A program made the position numbers and the translations under genes. From DATCYX01 sp963714425 (GTDB taxonomy: Bacteria > Chloroflexota > Anaerolineae > Anaerolineales > UBA4823), in contig CAVQOI010000013.1 in the NCBI GenBank assembly GCA_963714425.1, positions 1 to 64,000 of the forward strand: a stretch of 64,000 bases of DNA. Direction: 5' to 3'. Positions 1 through 8,672 of the stretch are shown one piece after another. The notes beneath the pieces are model-generated. The model was not told the DNA's origin. It was given only the letters and a program-made list of their open reading frames with translations, and ran no database searches. Numbering within the stretch: the stretch's first letter is position 1; the number at the start of each line of letters is the position of its first letter.

Positions 1-8
1 CAGAGAAG

Positions 9-56
9 AATTGAATGGAAAATTTTCACTTTTCGGCTTTCAAAATTACAAAAATC
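9..56. repeat. Direct repeat copy 1, upstream of the small terminase-like ORF
   Basis: An AT-rich stretch that begins AATTGAATG, passes through GGCTTTCAA and ends CAAAAATC. It recurs with about 75 percent identity at 546-594, so the two copies frame the ORF at 100-483. No promoter or coding role is clear. Confidence 0.6.
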
Positions 57-99
57 CCCCCTGAACAGGCCGTACATCGCCACTGGAGTAGGAGCACGC

Positions 100-483
100 A
101 TGACCATCGATGACCAACCCGCACCCCGCCGCGGCCCCGGAGCGCCTCCCGGCAACACCAACGCCCTCAAGCATGGCTATTACGCCCATGTCAGGAAGCG
201 CAAGCACATGAGCAGCGCCGATGATCTCATGCAAGAGATTGCCTTCCTGCGCACGCTGGTACGCCGCCTCTACCAGCAATCCCGCAGCGAGCTCACCCTG
301 CCGGAATTGATAAACGTGCTGCGCGTCCTCTCGCTGGCTTCTGGAAGCCTCAAGCGCTTGTTGGACGCCCAGCAAAACCTGAAGATGAGCCCCCGCCTGT
401 ACCGGGACAGCTTGCAGGAGGCGCTGGATAACGCCATGAGCGAAATGCAAACCAAGGAAACGAATGAAACGAATGCATCCTAG
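100..483 (+). CDS. Small basic protein resembling the N-terminus of phage terminase small subunits
   Basis: A 127-residue protein of unknown function. Its N-terminal third contains RRGPGAPPGNTNALKHGYYA (residues 9-28), a basic Gly/Asn-rich motif seen at the start of many terminase small subunits and in short multicopy hypothetical proteins. The rest is predicted helical, with a Leu-rich segment around residues 60-95. The ATG at 100 is preceded by TAGGAG. No terminase large subunit, portal or other phage gene is nearby, so packaging is unlikely to be its present job. A near-identical non-coding stretch lies on both sides (9-56 and 546-594), which suggests duplication of this unit. I do not assign a function. 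Confidence 0.55.
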   Translation: MTIDDQPAPRRGPGAPPGNTNALKHGYYAHVRKRKHMSSADDLMQEIAFLRTLVRRLYQQSRSELTLPELINVLRVLSLASGSLKRLLDAQQNLKMSPRLYRDSLQEALDNAMSEMQTKETNETNAS

Positions 484-790
484 GTGCACGCCTGAATTCT
501 GCCCAGGCTGTCCCCATTGCACGTGTAGATGCAGTCCTTTACCCCAATTGAATGCAAAAATATTTAGATTAAGGCTTTCAATATTTCAAAAATCACCTGC
601 TCCAAATGGCTCTTGCTCCTCCCTTCCTGACCGGCCACCTCCTCCCACACCTGGCGCATCTCCAGCATAGGGGAAATCTATCTAGGCTCGTTGATGATCC
701 ACTCCCTGGTTTCATTCAGCCAGCCGCCGTCTCTGATTTCGTGCTAAAATTTAGCCTTGCATCCGGTTCGAGGATCGGGCTGCAGAGGGA
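484..790. other. Intergenic region with second repeat copy, no convincing gene
   Basis: About 300 bp between the terminase-like ORF and the ABC exporter. It holds the second copy of the direct repeat (546-594). What follows shows no extended similarity to the ORF at 100-483. The last bases, GCAGAGGGA, are the ribosome binding site of the ABC gene. I see no terminator with a U-run. Confidence 0.5.
546..594. repeat. Direct repeat copy 2
   Basis: Aligned to 9-56. Shared blocks are AATTGAATG, GGCTTTCAA and CAAAAATC, at the same spacing apart from one inserted base. It lies 63 bp after the stop codon of the small ORF. Confidence 0.6.
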
Positions 791-1858
791 ATGAAATTGC
801 TTAACGACTTGAAAACTCCAGATTCAGATCCGATCCTGGTCCAGGGTCTTTCCAAAACCTTCAAGGTCCCGGAGCGGGAGGGCGGCTTCCGCGCCGCCGT
901 GCGCAGCTTCTTCCGCCGCCGCTATACCTCGGTCGAAGCTGTCCAGCAGGTCAGCTTCCGCATCGGCCAGGGAGAGATCGTCGGCTTCTTAGGACCGAAC
1001 GGGGCTGGCAAGACCACCACGCTCAAGATGCTCTCAGGATTGCTGCACCCCACGGGTGGGCAGGCGCGTGTGTTGGGCTTCACCCCCTGGGAATTAAAGG
1101 CTGACTATCTGCGTCAGATGACTTTGGTGATGGGCCAGCGCAACCGCCTGTCCTGGGATATCCCCGCCGCCGATTCGCTCTTGCTCAACCAGGCGATTTA
1201 CCGCATCAGTGATGCGGACTATCAAGAATCAATGAAAGAGCTCGACGACCTTCTCGAGCTCACGCCAATCCTGCGCAAGCCTGTGCGCAACCTCTCCTTA
1301 GGCGAGCGCATGAAATGCGAGCTCGCCGCGGGTCTGCTGCACCGTCCGAAAGTGCTCTTCCTGGATGAACCCACCATCGGGCTCGACATCACCGCCCAGG
1401 CAAAAATCCGGGCGTTCCTTCAAGAGTACAACCGCCGCACAGGCGCCACCATTCTGCTCACCAGCCACTACATGGCGGATGTCACCGCCTTGTGTGAGCG
1501 CATCATCATCATCCATCATGGTCGGCTCAAGTATGACGGGGGCATCAATGATCTCTCGCACCGCATTGCGCCTTACAAGCTGATCGGCGTCCTGCTGGGT
1601 GAGGTTGTGGAGTGCGATCTGAGCTGCTACGGACCGCTGGTGGAAATCGGCAACAATCATGGCAAGCAGTATATCCAGGTCAAGGCTGAAGAAGTCACAT
1701 CCATTACAGCCCAGATTCTTAAAGATCTGCCGGTATACGATCTAACCATCGAAGATCCCCCCATCGAGAATGTGATCGAGCGAGCGTTTGAGCGAGCGTT
1801 TGAGGTAGCCTTAAATGCTGCAAATCTACCGCCGTTTCTGGCAGGTCAACTGGGCTGA
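791..1858 (+). CDS. ABC-2 exporter ATP-binding protein (COG4586-like)
   Basis: The 355-residue nucleotide-binding subunit of an exporter whose two permeases follow directly. Walker A is GPNGAGKTT (about residues 68-76), the signature motif is LSLGE (168-172), and Walker B is VLFLDEPT (188-195), followed by the H-loop in LLTSHY. The roughly 45-residue N-terminal extension before the core and the 100-residue C-terminal tail are typical of the COG4586 type that pairs with COG4587 and COG3694 permeases. The start ATG has AGAGGGA just upstream. The 3' end overlaps the next gene by 44 bp. An exact 12-bp tandem duplication at 1778-1801 encodes ERAF twice in the tail. The substrate is unknown. Confidence 0.9.
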   Translation: MKLLNDLKTPDSDPILVQGLSKTFKVPEREGGFRAAVRSFFRRRYTSVEAVQQVSFRIGQGEIVGFLGPNGAGKTTTLKMLSGLLHPTGGQARVLGFTPWELKADYLRQMTLVMGQRNRLSWDIPAADSLLLNQAIYRISDADYQESMKELDDLLELTPILRKPVRNLSLGERMKCELAAGLLHRPKVLFLDEPTIGLDITAQAKIRAFLQEYNRRTGATILLTSHYMADVTALCERIIIIHHGRLKYDGGINDLSHRIAPYKLIGVLLGEVVECDLSCYGPLVEIGNNHGKQYIQVKAEEVTSITAQILKDLPVYDLTIEDPPIENVIERAFERAFEVALNAANLPPFLAGQLG

Positions 1859-2612
1859 GCAGTGGCAATACCGCGCCAACCTGCTCATGTATCTGCTCTA
1901 TTGGCTCGTCTCACCGGTTGTCTATCTGGCGGTATGGACCACCATCGCGAATAGCCAGGGGAGCGTACAGGGTCTGACTGCCAATGATTTCGTCACCTAT
2001 TACCTGACCTTACTGATCGCAGACCAGCTCACCAGTGATATCACCGTCCACTTGTTGGCGTACAAAATCCAGGATGGCACCCTTTCGGGTGAGTTGCTCC
2101 GGCCGGTGCATCCCATCCTGACCAACACTCTGGTCAACAATATCGCCTTTAAGGCATTGGTCTTTTTGGTCTTTATCCCCATCTGGCTGGTCCTGGTGCT
2201 GCTCTTCCGGCCAGACTACAGCGCGGTGACGCTCCAATCGGTGCTCCCAGCCATACCGGCCATGGCTATTGGCTTTGGCATCAACTTCCTGTTGGGGTCG
2301 ACCCTCACCAGCCTGGCGTTTTGGACCACGCGGGTTTACTCCATCACCGAGTTCTATTTCGCATTATCGGTATTGTTCTCGGGGCAGTTCGTCCCTCTGC
2401 AGTTGATGCCCCCCCTGATACAACGGCTTGCAGCAGTCCTGCCATTTCAATTTTTTATTTATTTTCCAGTAGAGCTCATTCTCGGGCGCGTACCGCCGGA
2501 AACGATGCTTTGGAAGTACGCCTTGGGCCTGGTCTGGCTTGGAGTTTGTTATCTGCTCTTCAGAATCGTCTGGCGCGAAGGATTGAAGCGCTTCTCTTCT
2601 GTGGGGGCATGA
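1815..2612 (+). CDS. ABC-2 family exporter permease (COG4587-like)
   Basis: A 265-residue integral membrane protein with about six hydrophobic segments, for example around residues 22-40, 110-130 and 145-165. It has the sequence style of ABC-2 permeases of the COG4587 group (QYRANLLMYLLYW near the N-terminus). It should form a heterodimer with the permease encoded at 2613 and be driven by the ATPase at 791. The ATG lies inside the ATPase gene, which gives a 44-bp overlap and suggests translational coupling. The stop codon abuts the next start codon. The transported compound cannot be read from the sequence. Confidence 0.88.
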   Translation: MLQIYRRFWQVNWAEQWQYRANLLMYLLYWLVSPVVYLAVWTTIANSQGSVQGLTANDFVTYYLTLLIADQLTSDITVHLLAYKIQDGTLSGELLRPVHPILTNTLVNNIAFKALVFLVFIPIWLVLVLLFRPDYSAVTLQSVLPAIPAMAIGFGINFLLGSTLTSLAFWTTRVYSITEFYFALSVLFSGQFVPLQLMPPLIQRLAAVLPFQFFIYFPVELILGRVPPETMLWKYALGLVWLGVCYLLFRIVWREGLKRFSSVGA

Positions 2613-3410
2613 ATGTACTCGCTCAAATTGATCCGGACATTTTTGAAGATTAATCTGCAGATTGCACTAGCCTATCGCGCAGATACAATCGTCAATATTC
2701 TGATTAACCTGATGTGGCTGGGCATCGAGCTGCTTGGTCTGCAAATCATCTTCTCAAACACACCGACGTTGGCAGGCTGGGGACCCGGGGAGCTTGTCGC
2801 CTTGCTCGGTGTATTCCGGTTGGTAAACATGTTGATGGCCTCCTTGATCTGGCCGGCTACCGAAAAATTTAACGCCAGCGTGCGCGACGGCACCCTGGAT
2901 TACACCTTGATCCAACCGGTGAACAGCCTTTTTATGGTCAGTTTCTCGCGCATCCTCTTATGGCGGATCTGGGATCTTGTTCTGGCGCTGATCTTGATCG
3001 TTGTCGGCATCCGCATGAGCGGTCAAGCTGCGAGCGCTTCGGTGACTTTGGTCAGTCTGATCAGCTTCCTGCTGTTGCTGGCGTCGGGCACGTTGGTCAT
3101 TTACAGCCTTTGGGTGGTGCTCATCGCCCTCACTTTTTGGTTCGTGAAATTCGACAACAACGTCACCATCATGCAGGCTCTGCTGGACTCAGGGCGCTAC
3201 CCGGTGACGGTATACCCGCCCTGGCTGCGGATCATTGTCACCTACCTGGTACCGATTGCCCTGGCGACCACCATCCCCTTGCAAGGTTTGCGCGGTGACC
3301 TGGACATCCAGCAATTGCTGGTTTTCCTGGGGGTGGGATTGGCGAGCTTTCTCGTGGCGCTGCGCGTGTGGAAAGCCGGGGTGAAGCAGTACAGCGGGGC
3401 GAGCAGTTAA
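2613..3410 (+). CDS. ABC-2 family exporter permease (COG3694-like)
   Basis: A 265-residue polytopic membrane protein of the same length as its partner and starting the base after that partner's stop codon, so the three genes form one operon. Hydrophobic segments lie near residues 25-50, 110-135, 145-175 and 230-250. The N-terminal LKINLQIALAYRAD resembles COG3694 permeases, the usual second half of this exporter class. It is followed after 3 bp by the glycosyltransferase gene, so co-transcription continues. The substrate is unknown; drug, lipid or polysaccharide export are all possible. Confidence 0.88.
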   Translation: MYSLKLIRTFLKINLQIALAYRADTIVNILINLMWLGIELLGLQIIFSNTPTLAGWGPGELVALLGVFRLVNMLMASLIWPATEKFNASVRDGTLDYTLIQPVNSLFMVSFSRILLWRIWDLVLALILIVVGIRMSGQAASASVTLVSLISFLLLLASGTLVIYSLWVVLIALTFWFVKFDNNVTIMQALLDSGRYPVTVYPPWLRIIVTYLVPIALATTIPLQGLRGDLDIQQLLVFLGVGLASFLVALRVWKAGVKQYSGASS

Positions 3411-3413
3411 GAT

Positions 3414-4952
3414 ATGTCGCGGACTGACCGGATAGCTTTAGCCTTCAGCTTTCTTGCAGTTCTGGCTGCATACTGGGTATCCGACCAGATTTTTGAGCGT
3501 ATGCCCCATATTGAAGATGAGTTCGCCTACGTCTGGCAGGCGCAGGTGATCGCCAGGGGACACCTCACCTTGCCCACCCCCGACCACCCGAAGAGTTTCC
3601 TGGTTCCCTTCGTGGTCGACTATAACGGGCAGCGCTTTGGTAAGTATCCTCTCGGTTGGCCGGCTGCATTGGCAATAGGCGTTTTCTTTGGAGTGCGCGC
3701 CTGGATAAATCCGCTCTTGGCTGGGTTGGGCATATGGCTGACCTATCGCCTGGGGAGGCGCTTGTTTGGCGGAACAGTGGGATTGCTGGCTGCGGGGTTG
3801 ACCCTTACCTCGCCATTCTTCTTGATGAACTCCGGCTCGTTGCTCTCGCATCCCATGGGGCTGGTGCTCAGTACGGCATTTGCGCTCTTTTGGCTGTCGG
3901 CATGGGATGAAAAAGCTGCTGGTTTGCCCTCCCGCTGGAGGTGGCTGCCAGAGGTTGCCGCAGCTGCCAGCCTGGGGCTGCTGGCCTTCACGCGCCCGCT
4001 GACTGCTGTGGGGGTAGCCCTGCCCTTTGTGCCGCATGGCGTTTGGCTGGCGCTTCGCGGAGACACCCAGGTACGCCGCCGCCTCTTGTTATTTGCTTTG
4101 CTGACCTTGGCGCTGGCGTCGTTGATCTTTCTCTGGCAGTTCGCCGTCACCGGAGATGCCCTCTTCAACCCCTATACGCTCTGGTGGGAATACGATAAAG
4201 TTGGCTTTGGCGCGGGAGTGGGTCGCCTGGAGAATGGGCACAGCCTCCATCAGGCGCGAATTAATACCGAGCACAGCTTGTGGGTAGGTTGGCATGATTA
4301 TTTTGGTTGGGGAGCCTATTCCTGGCTGTTCCTGCCCTTTGGAGTGCTGGGCATACTTGTGACCCGCCGGTGGAAGGCTGTCCCTGTATTGGTGGTCTTC
4401 CCCAGCCTGGTGGCTGTTTATTTGGCTTACTGGATTGGCTCTTCACTCTATGGGCCGCGTTATTTCTATGAAGGACTCTACAGCCTCACAATAGCCAGCG
4501 CCGCGGGGATTGCTTTCCTCGCAGGCTGGCCCATCCGTCCTGGAGAGGCTTGGCCCAACTTCACCGGAGGGCGACGCTATCGTCCGCTGGCAGTGACTGC
4601 GCTGATTACCCTGCTTTTCAGCGCTAACCTGATCTTCTACACTCCTATGCGCCTGAAGTCCATGTACGGACTATATACAATCTCGCGCACACGTTTGGAG
4701 CCCTTCAACACTGCTCAGGCACAAGCCCTGGCGCCCGCCCTGCTCATCGTTCACCCGCAAATCTGGATGGAATATGGCGCTTTGCTGGAGCTGACAAATC
4801 CCTTCCTTGATACCCCCTTCTTGTTCGTAATCAGCATAGGTCGTGGAGCGGATGCTGCCGTTGCCGCGGATTATGCGCTTGAGCGAAATATCTATAACTA
4901 TTACCCGGAAGACCCTTACGTGTTCAGAGAGGTCTTGCAGCCATCCGAATAA
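3414..4952 (+). CDS. GT39-like polytopic membrane glycosyltransferase
   Basis: A 512-residue membrane protein of the ArnT/PMT-like glycosyltransferase type. These enzymes transfer sugars from polyprenyl-phosphate donors on the outer face of the membrane. The first transmembrane segment (about residues 8-25) is followed by the acidic motif HIEDEFAY (about 32-39), where GT39/GT-C enzymes carry their catalytic Asp/Glu, and then by around ten further hydrophobic helices. The motif GKYPLGWP (about 76-83) is typical of the same family. The C-terminal 120 residues are soluble. It starts 3 bp after the ABC permease operon, so it may share that transcript, possibly to glycosylate the exported substrate (inference). 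The acceptor is unknown. Confidence 0.75.
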   Translation: MSRTDRIALAFSFLAVLAAYWVSDQIFERMPHIEDEFAYVWQAQVIARGHLTLPTPDHPKSFLVPFVVDYNGQRFGKYPLGWPAALAIGVFFGVRAWINPLLAGLGIWLTYRLGRRLFGGTVGLLAAGLTLTSPFFLMNSGSLLSHPMGLVLSTAFALFWLSAWDEKAAGLPSRWRWLPEVAAAASLGLLAFTRPLTAVGVALPFVPHGVWLALRGDTQVRRRLLLFALLTLALASLIFLWQFAVTGDALFNPYTLWWEYDKVGFGAGVGRLENGHSLHQARINTEHSLWVGWHDYFGWGAYSWLFLPFGVLGILVTRRWKAVPVLVVFPSLVAVYLAYWIGSSLYGPRYFYEGLYSLTIASAAGIAFLAGWPIRPGEAWPNFTGGRRYRPLAVTALITLLFSANLIFYTPMRLKSMYGLYTISRTRLEPFNTAQAQALAPALLIVHPQIWMEYGALLELTNPFLDTPFLFVISIGRGADAAVAADYALERNIYNYYPEDPYVFREVLQPSE

Positions 4953-5081
4953 ATCTATTAGCAGTCACGCAGTTCAGGGGAAAATCACCCCCTCTCCCAC
5001 CAACTGCGTAAGTCCTATCTATTTTGGAGGTGTATCCTGGGGCAGGCAGCTATTTGATGCGATAATTTGTTGATCCCGAGA

Positions 5082-5639
5082 TCAATACAGCCGGTAGGAA
5101 GAGCCGTCGGTCTCAAACTGCGCGCGTGCGATTGACAATACCACCAGATCGAGCCCAAAATAGTACGCCTCTCTTTCGTAAACCATCCCGGTGTGCTCCA
5201 GCACCCGCTGCGAGGCGATATTCTCAGGCATTGCAAGCCCGACGATTTGCTCTAACCCGATGTGTTCGAAACCAAACCACAGGCTGGCTCGCGCGGCCTC
5301 CGTAGCAATGCCTTTCCCCCAGGAGGGCTTTGCCAGCGCATAGAGCACTTCCACCTCACCGTTCTCGGTCAGGATATTCAAGCCGCAATACCCAATGAAG
5401 CGCGGGTCAGTCTGGCTGGTCACGACCCAGGCGCCATAGCCATGTTCTTGCCAGTGGCTTATGAAGTAGTCGAGTGTCCGGCGGGCGCGATCGACCGGCG
5501 CCCCTTCCCTCCTGGGCAGATAGCGGATCACTTCGGAGTCGGCGAAAATGCTGGTCGACAGATCATGCAAGTCGCTGTCATTAAATGGGCGCAAGATCAA
5601 CCGTTTCGTTTCGAGAGTGGGTACAGGTGGAGATGTCAT
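5082..5639 (-). CDS. GNAT N-acetyltransferase, RimJ/RimL type
   Basis: A 185-residue member of the acetyltransferase_3 (RimJ/RimL) group. The N-terminal strand reads LETKRLILRPF, the family hallmark. The acetyl-CoA loop lies around KPSWGKGIATEAAR (residues 127-140), and the C-terminal NIASQRVLEHTGM matches the N-x-x-S-x-x-V-x-E-x-x-G pattern of this group. It probably acetylates an amine on a protein N-terminus or a small molecule; the substrate is unassigned. It is a single gene on the minus strand, divergent from the M23 lipoprotein gene, with which it shares an 81-bp spacer. A TATACT box lies 16 bp before the ATG. Confidence 0.88.
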   Translation of the reverse strand: MTSPPVPTLETKRLILRPFNDSDLHDLSTSIFADSEVIRYLPRREGAPVDRARRTLDYFISHWQEHGYGAWVVTSQTDPRFIGYCGLNILTENGEVEVLYALAKPSWGKGIATEAARASLWFGFEHIGLEQIVGLAMPENIASQRVLEHTGMVYEREAYYFGLDLVVLSIARAQFETDGSSYRLY

Positions 5640-5706
5640 CTGATGTTATCCGGTCAGTATACTGTATAGTAAACCAGCATCGATAGATTTAGCCCCTCCC
5701 CTGCGT

Positions 5707-5712
5707 TATAAT
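5707..5712 (+). promoter_or_regulatory. -10 box TATAAT, 8 nt before the GTG start
   Basis: A perfect TATAAT ends 8 bases before the GTG at 5721, and no Shine-Dalgarno sequence lies between. Transcription would begin at or next to the start codon, giving a leaderless mRNA. A weak TAGATT (5684-5689) is the only -35 candidate, at a 17-bp spacer. Confidence 0.6.
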
Positions 5713-5720
5713 TCCCACTC

Positions 5721-7220
5721 GTGAAAGATAGATTTGCTGAACGCTTAAGGGTACTTGCGTTATGCTTGCTACCCCTACTATTTGCTGCATGTTCTCCTCA
5801 AGTCCCCGCAATATCAGCCAGCGTAACCGGGGAGGCTGAGCAGGAAGCTCAGGCTGCGCCTACAAGCGAGACTCTAGTGTCGACACCTCTACCCACACGC
5901 CCCGCTTACGCGCCTGGCGATCTGGTGGATTATGCTGCTCAAACCGGTGATTCCCTACCTGTTCTGGCAGTTCGCTTCAACACGACTATCGAAGAGATCC
6001 GGCAGGCTAACCCCATCATTCCCGATTCTGCTACCACAATGCCTCCCGGTATGCCGATGAAGATTCCCATTTACTATCTACCTTTTTGGGGCAGCCCTTA
6101 CAAGATATTGCCGGACAGCCTGTTTATCAATGGTCCCCTCCAGGTGGGGTTCGACACGCGCACATTCATTACCGAGCACCCAGGCTGGCTGAAAGGTGTT
6201 ACCGAATACGCCGCTGATCAAAATCGCAGCGCCGCCGAGATTGTCGACTTGGTAGCACGCAATTACAGCGTCAGTCCGCGACTGCTGTTAGCGCTGCTGG
6301 AATACCAATCAGGGGCTCTGAGTCAGGAGACCTCCTCCGAATCGTCTGCTCTTTACCCATTGGGGAATATTGCCCGCGAGCGGAAAGGACTTTATCGTCA
6401 GCTGATCTGGGGGGCAAACCTTCTCAATAATGGATACTATTCGTACCGCGCTGCCTCGCTGACCGGCTTCGAGCATGAAGACGGGCGTATTGAGCGCATC
6501 GACCCGTGGCAAAATGCCGCTTCCGTGAGCCTGATGAATTTCTTCAACACCCTGCTGCCAACTGGTGCATATCACATAGCCATCTCTGCCGACGGATTTG
6601 CTAAAACCTATGCCAGCTTATTCGGTGATCCCTGGGTAACCGATCAGCCGCACATCCCCGGCAGCCTGGAGCAACCAGCCATCTCTTTGCCGTTCAAGCC
6701 CGGCGAGGTGTGGGCATTCACCGGTGGGCCGCACACCGGTTGGGGAGTCGGCGAACCCCTGTCCGCGCTGGACTTCGCGCCGCCCGCGGTTGCTGGCGGT
6801 TGTTTGGAGACCGCCTTGTGGGCGGTTGCTGTCGCCGATGGGGTTGTCGCTCGCGTGGATACGGGTGTGATCGTCCTCGACTTGGATGGCGATGGGGATG
6901 AACGCACGGGCTGGGAAATATTCTATCTGCACCTGGCGACAGAAGGTCGAGCCGCTCTGGGGGCCAGCTTGAAAGCTGGAGATCGGGTAGGCCATCCATC
7001 CTGTGAAGGTGGCAGCTCCACCGGCACGCATGTACACATTGCCCGCAAGTATAACGGTGAGTGGATGCTCGCAGATGGCATGCTGCCTTTCGACCTAGAA
7101 GGCTGGGTAGCTCACAATGGCAGAGCGCCTTACCTGGGCACGCTTACCCGTCAGGCTCGTACCGTCACAGCCTGCGTGTGCTCGAATCAGGCCAGCTTCA
7201 TCCAGTCGGATGATCGCTAA
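5721..7220 (+). CDS. Lipoprotein with LysM domain and C-terminal M23 (lysostaphin-like) peptidase domain
   Basis: A 499-residue predicted lipoprotein. A hydrophobic signal sequence ends in the lipobox FAAC with Cys24 as the lipidation site. A Thr/Pro-rich spacer leads to a LysM-like segment (about residues 62-115, TGDSLPVLAVRFNTTIEEIR...NP), which binds glycan. The C-terminal third carries M23-type metal motifs: HTGWG...LDFAPP near residues 339-352 and HVHIA near 438-442. The family cleaves peptide cross-links in peptidoglycan or acts as a divisome/hydrolase activator. The first metal-binding motif departs from the canonical HxGxD, so catalysis is not certain. It starts with GTG 8 bp after a TATAAT box, without an SD sequence. 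It acts at the cell envelope. Confidence 0.82.
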   Translation: MKDRFAERLRVLALCLLPLLFAACSPQVPAISASVTGEAEQEAQAAPTSETLVSTPLPTRPAYAPGDLVDYAAQTGDSLPVLAVRFNTTIEEIRQANPIIPDSATTMPPGMPMKIPIYYLPFWGSPYKILPDSLFINGPLQVGFDTRTFITEHPGWLKGVTEYAADQNRSAAEIVDLVARNYSVSPRLLLALLEYQSGALSQETSSESSALYPLGNIARERKGLYRQLIWGANLLNNGYYSYRAASLTGFEHEDGRIERIDPWQNAASVSLMNFFNTLLPTGAYHIAISADGFAKTYASLFGDPWVTDQPHIPGSLEQPAISLPFKPGEVWAFTGGPHTGWGVGEPLSALDFAPPAVAGGCLETALWAVAVADGVVARVDTGVIVLDLDGDGDERTGWEIFYLHLATEGRAALGASLKAGDRVGHPSCEGGSSTGTHVHIARKYNGEWMLADGMLPFDLEGWVAHNGRAPYLGTLTRQARTVTACVCSNQASFIQSDDR

Positions 7221-7277
7221 GGTGCATCCTCCAACATTTGCATTCGTCGATGATCTAAGTTTGTAACGGAATCTTTG

Positions 7278-8651
7278 ATGCCCCTTAAGCGCCCCTCCGG
7301 TATGACCGCCTTTACCATCGCCTGGATCGGACAGGTTGTATCGCTGATCGGCACCAGCATGACAGCTTTCGCTGTTACCGTCTGGGCTTTTGAGCTAACC
7401 GGTTCGGCGACCGTCCTGGCCCTGGTGGGGTTCTTCTATGTCACCCCCATGCTGGTATTTAGCCCACTTGCCGGTGCCATCGTTGACCGTGCCAACCGCA
7501 AGCTGATGATGGTGCTCAGCGACTTGGCGTCGGGAGCAGCTACTGGGGGTATCTTGATACTTTACCTCAGCGGCAACCTGCAAATCTGGCACCTGTATGT
7601 CGCCAATGTCATTATGGGACTTTTTCAGACCTTCCAATGGCCAGCCTATTCTGCTGCCATTACCGTTATGCTGCCCAAAGAACATTACGGCCGCGCTAAT
7701 GGCATGATGTCCTTGGCTGAATCGGGCTCCAACATCTTCGCCCCTTTACTGGCTGGCATGATGCTGGGATTTGTCGGTCTGGGCGGTGTGCTCTTTGTTG
7801 ATATCGTCACATTTCTGTTTGCAATTACTGCTCTGGCGATGATCCATATCCCCCAACCTCCTGTGACCGATGCCGGCAAGGAAGGACAAGGGAACCTGGT
7901 TCAGGAGGCTGTATATGGCTTCCGCTATATCCTCAAGCGCCCCAGCTTGTTAGGATTACAGTCCATATTTCTAGCAGGCAATTTTTTTAGCACGATCACC
8001 TTTATTGTGCTGGCGCCAATGATCCTGTCGCGCACAGGCAACAATGAGCTGGCTTATGGCAGCGTAAGTTCGGCAGGCGCGATTGGCGGCGTGCTGGGTG
8101 GCTTATTGATGAGTGCCTGGGGTGGACCGAAGCGCCTCGTACATGGCGTGCTCATCGGCTGGGTGATGATCAGCTTAATGGATGGTGTATTGATGGGGGT
8201 TGGGCGCAGCTTGCCGGTTTGGATTATAGCAAGTTTCCTTGCAGCCTTGTTTAACCCAATCATTAATGGTTCCAACCAGGCTATCTGGCAGGCTAAAGTC
8301 GCCCCCGATGTGCAGGGGCGGGTTTTTTCGATTCGCCGGCTGATTGCCTGGTTCGTCACACCCCTGGCGACCCTGGTGGCTGGACCTTTAGCTGATTTCG
8401 TGCTTGAGCCCAGAATGCGCGTTGGCGGGGAGCTAACCGCTACCTTCGGTTGGCTGGTGGGTGAGGGCCCAGGTGCGGGAATGGCTCTGATGTTTGTCTT
8501 CTGTGGTGCGCTGGCGGCACTGGTAGGCTTGAGCGGCTACCTGGTGCCTGCAATTCGTGATGTGGAGACGATCCTGCCGGACCATGCAGCGGCTGCCAGC
8601 GCCTCTGCTGACCCAATAGCCGAGGGTGGCAACGCCATAGCGCCACTATAG
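7278..8651 (+). CDS. MFS transporter (DHA3-like efflux)
   Basis: A 457-residue major facilitator with about twelve hydrophobic helices. The N-terminal FTIAWIGQVVSLIGTSMTAF and the cytoplasmic loop AGAIVDRANRKLMM (the motif-A position) are typical of the DHA3 macrolide-efflux-like branch. A longer cytoplasmic stretch separates helices 6 and 7, and the C-terminal 30 residues are Ala-rich and soluble. ATG 7278 is chosen over the in-frame TTG immediately before it at 7275; neither has a good SD sequence. The stop lies 21 bp before the convergent OsmC gene. The drug or metabolite exported is unknown. Confidence 0.85.
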   Translation: MPLKRPSGMTAFTIAWIGQVVSLIGTSMTAFAVTVWAFELTGSATVLALVGFFYVTPMLVFSPLAGAIVDRANRKLMMVLSDLASGAATGGILILYLSGNLQIWHLYVANVIMGLFQTFQWPAYSAAITVMLPKEHYGRANGMMSLAESGSNIFAPLLAGMMLGFVGLGGVLFVDIVTFLFAITALAMIHIPQPPVTDAGKEGQGNLVQEAVYGFRYILKRPSLLGLQSIFLAGNFFSTITFIVLAPMILSRTGNNELAYGSVSSAGAIGGVLGGLLMSAWGGPKRLVHGVLIGWVMISLMDGVLMGVGRSLPVWIIASFLAALFNPIINGSNQAIWQAKVAPDVQGRVFSIRRLIAWFVTPLATLVAGPLADFVLEPRMRVGGELTATFGWLVGEGPGAGMALMFVFCGALAALVGLSGYLVPAIRDVETILPDHAAAASASADPIAEGGNAIAPL

Positions 8652-8672
8652 GGGGAGTCCTTTCGGCAGCGA

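Noticed and set aside
100..483. Reading the terminase-like ORF as evidence of a prophage
   Set aside because: No other phage gene, integrase or attachment site occurs in the window.
46..522. 158-residue minus-strand ORF opposite the terminase-like gene
   Set aside because: It has no RBS and no family motifs, and the plus-strand frame has a recognisable motif and SD sequence.
750..790. tRNA-like T-arm GGTTCGAG near 766
   Set aside because: No acceptor stem or anticodon arm can be built around it.
3438..4037. 199-residue minus-strand ORF inside the glycosyltransferase gene
   Set aside because: Shadow of the GT39-like frame; composition is low-complexity and lacks any domain.
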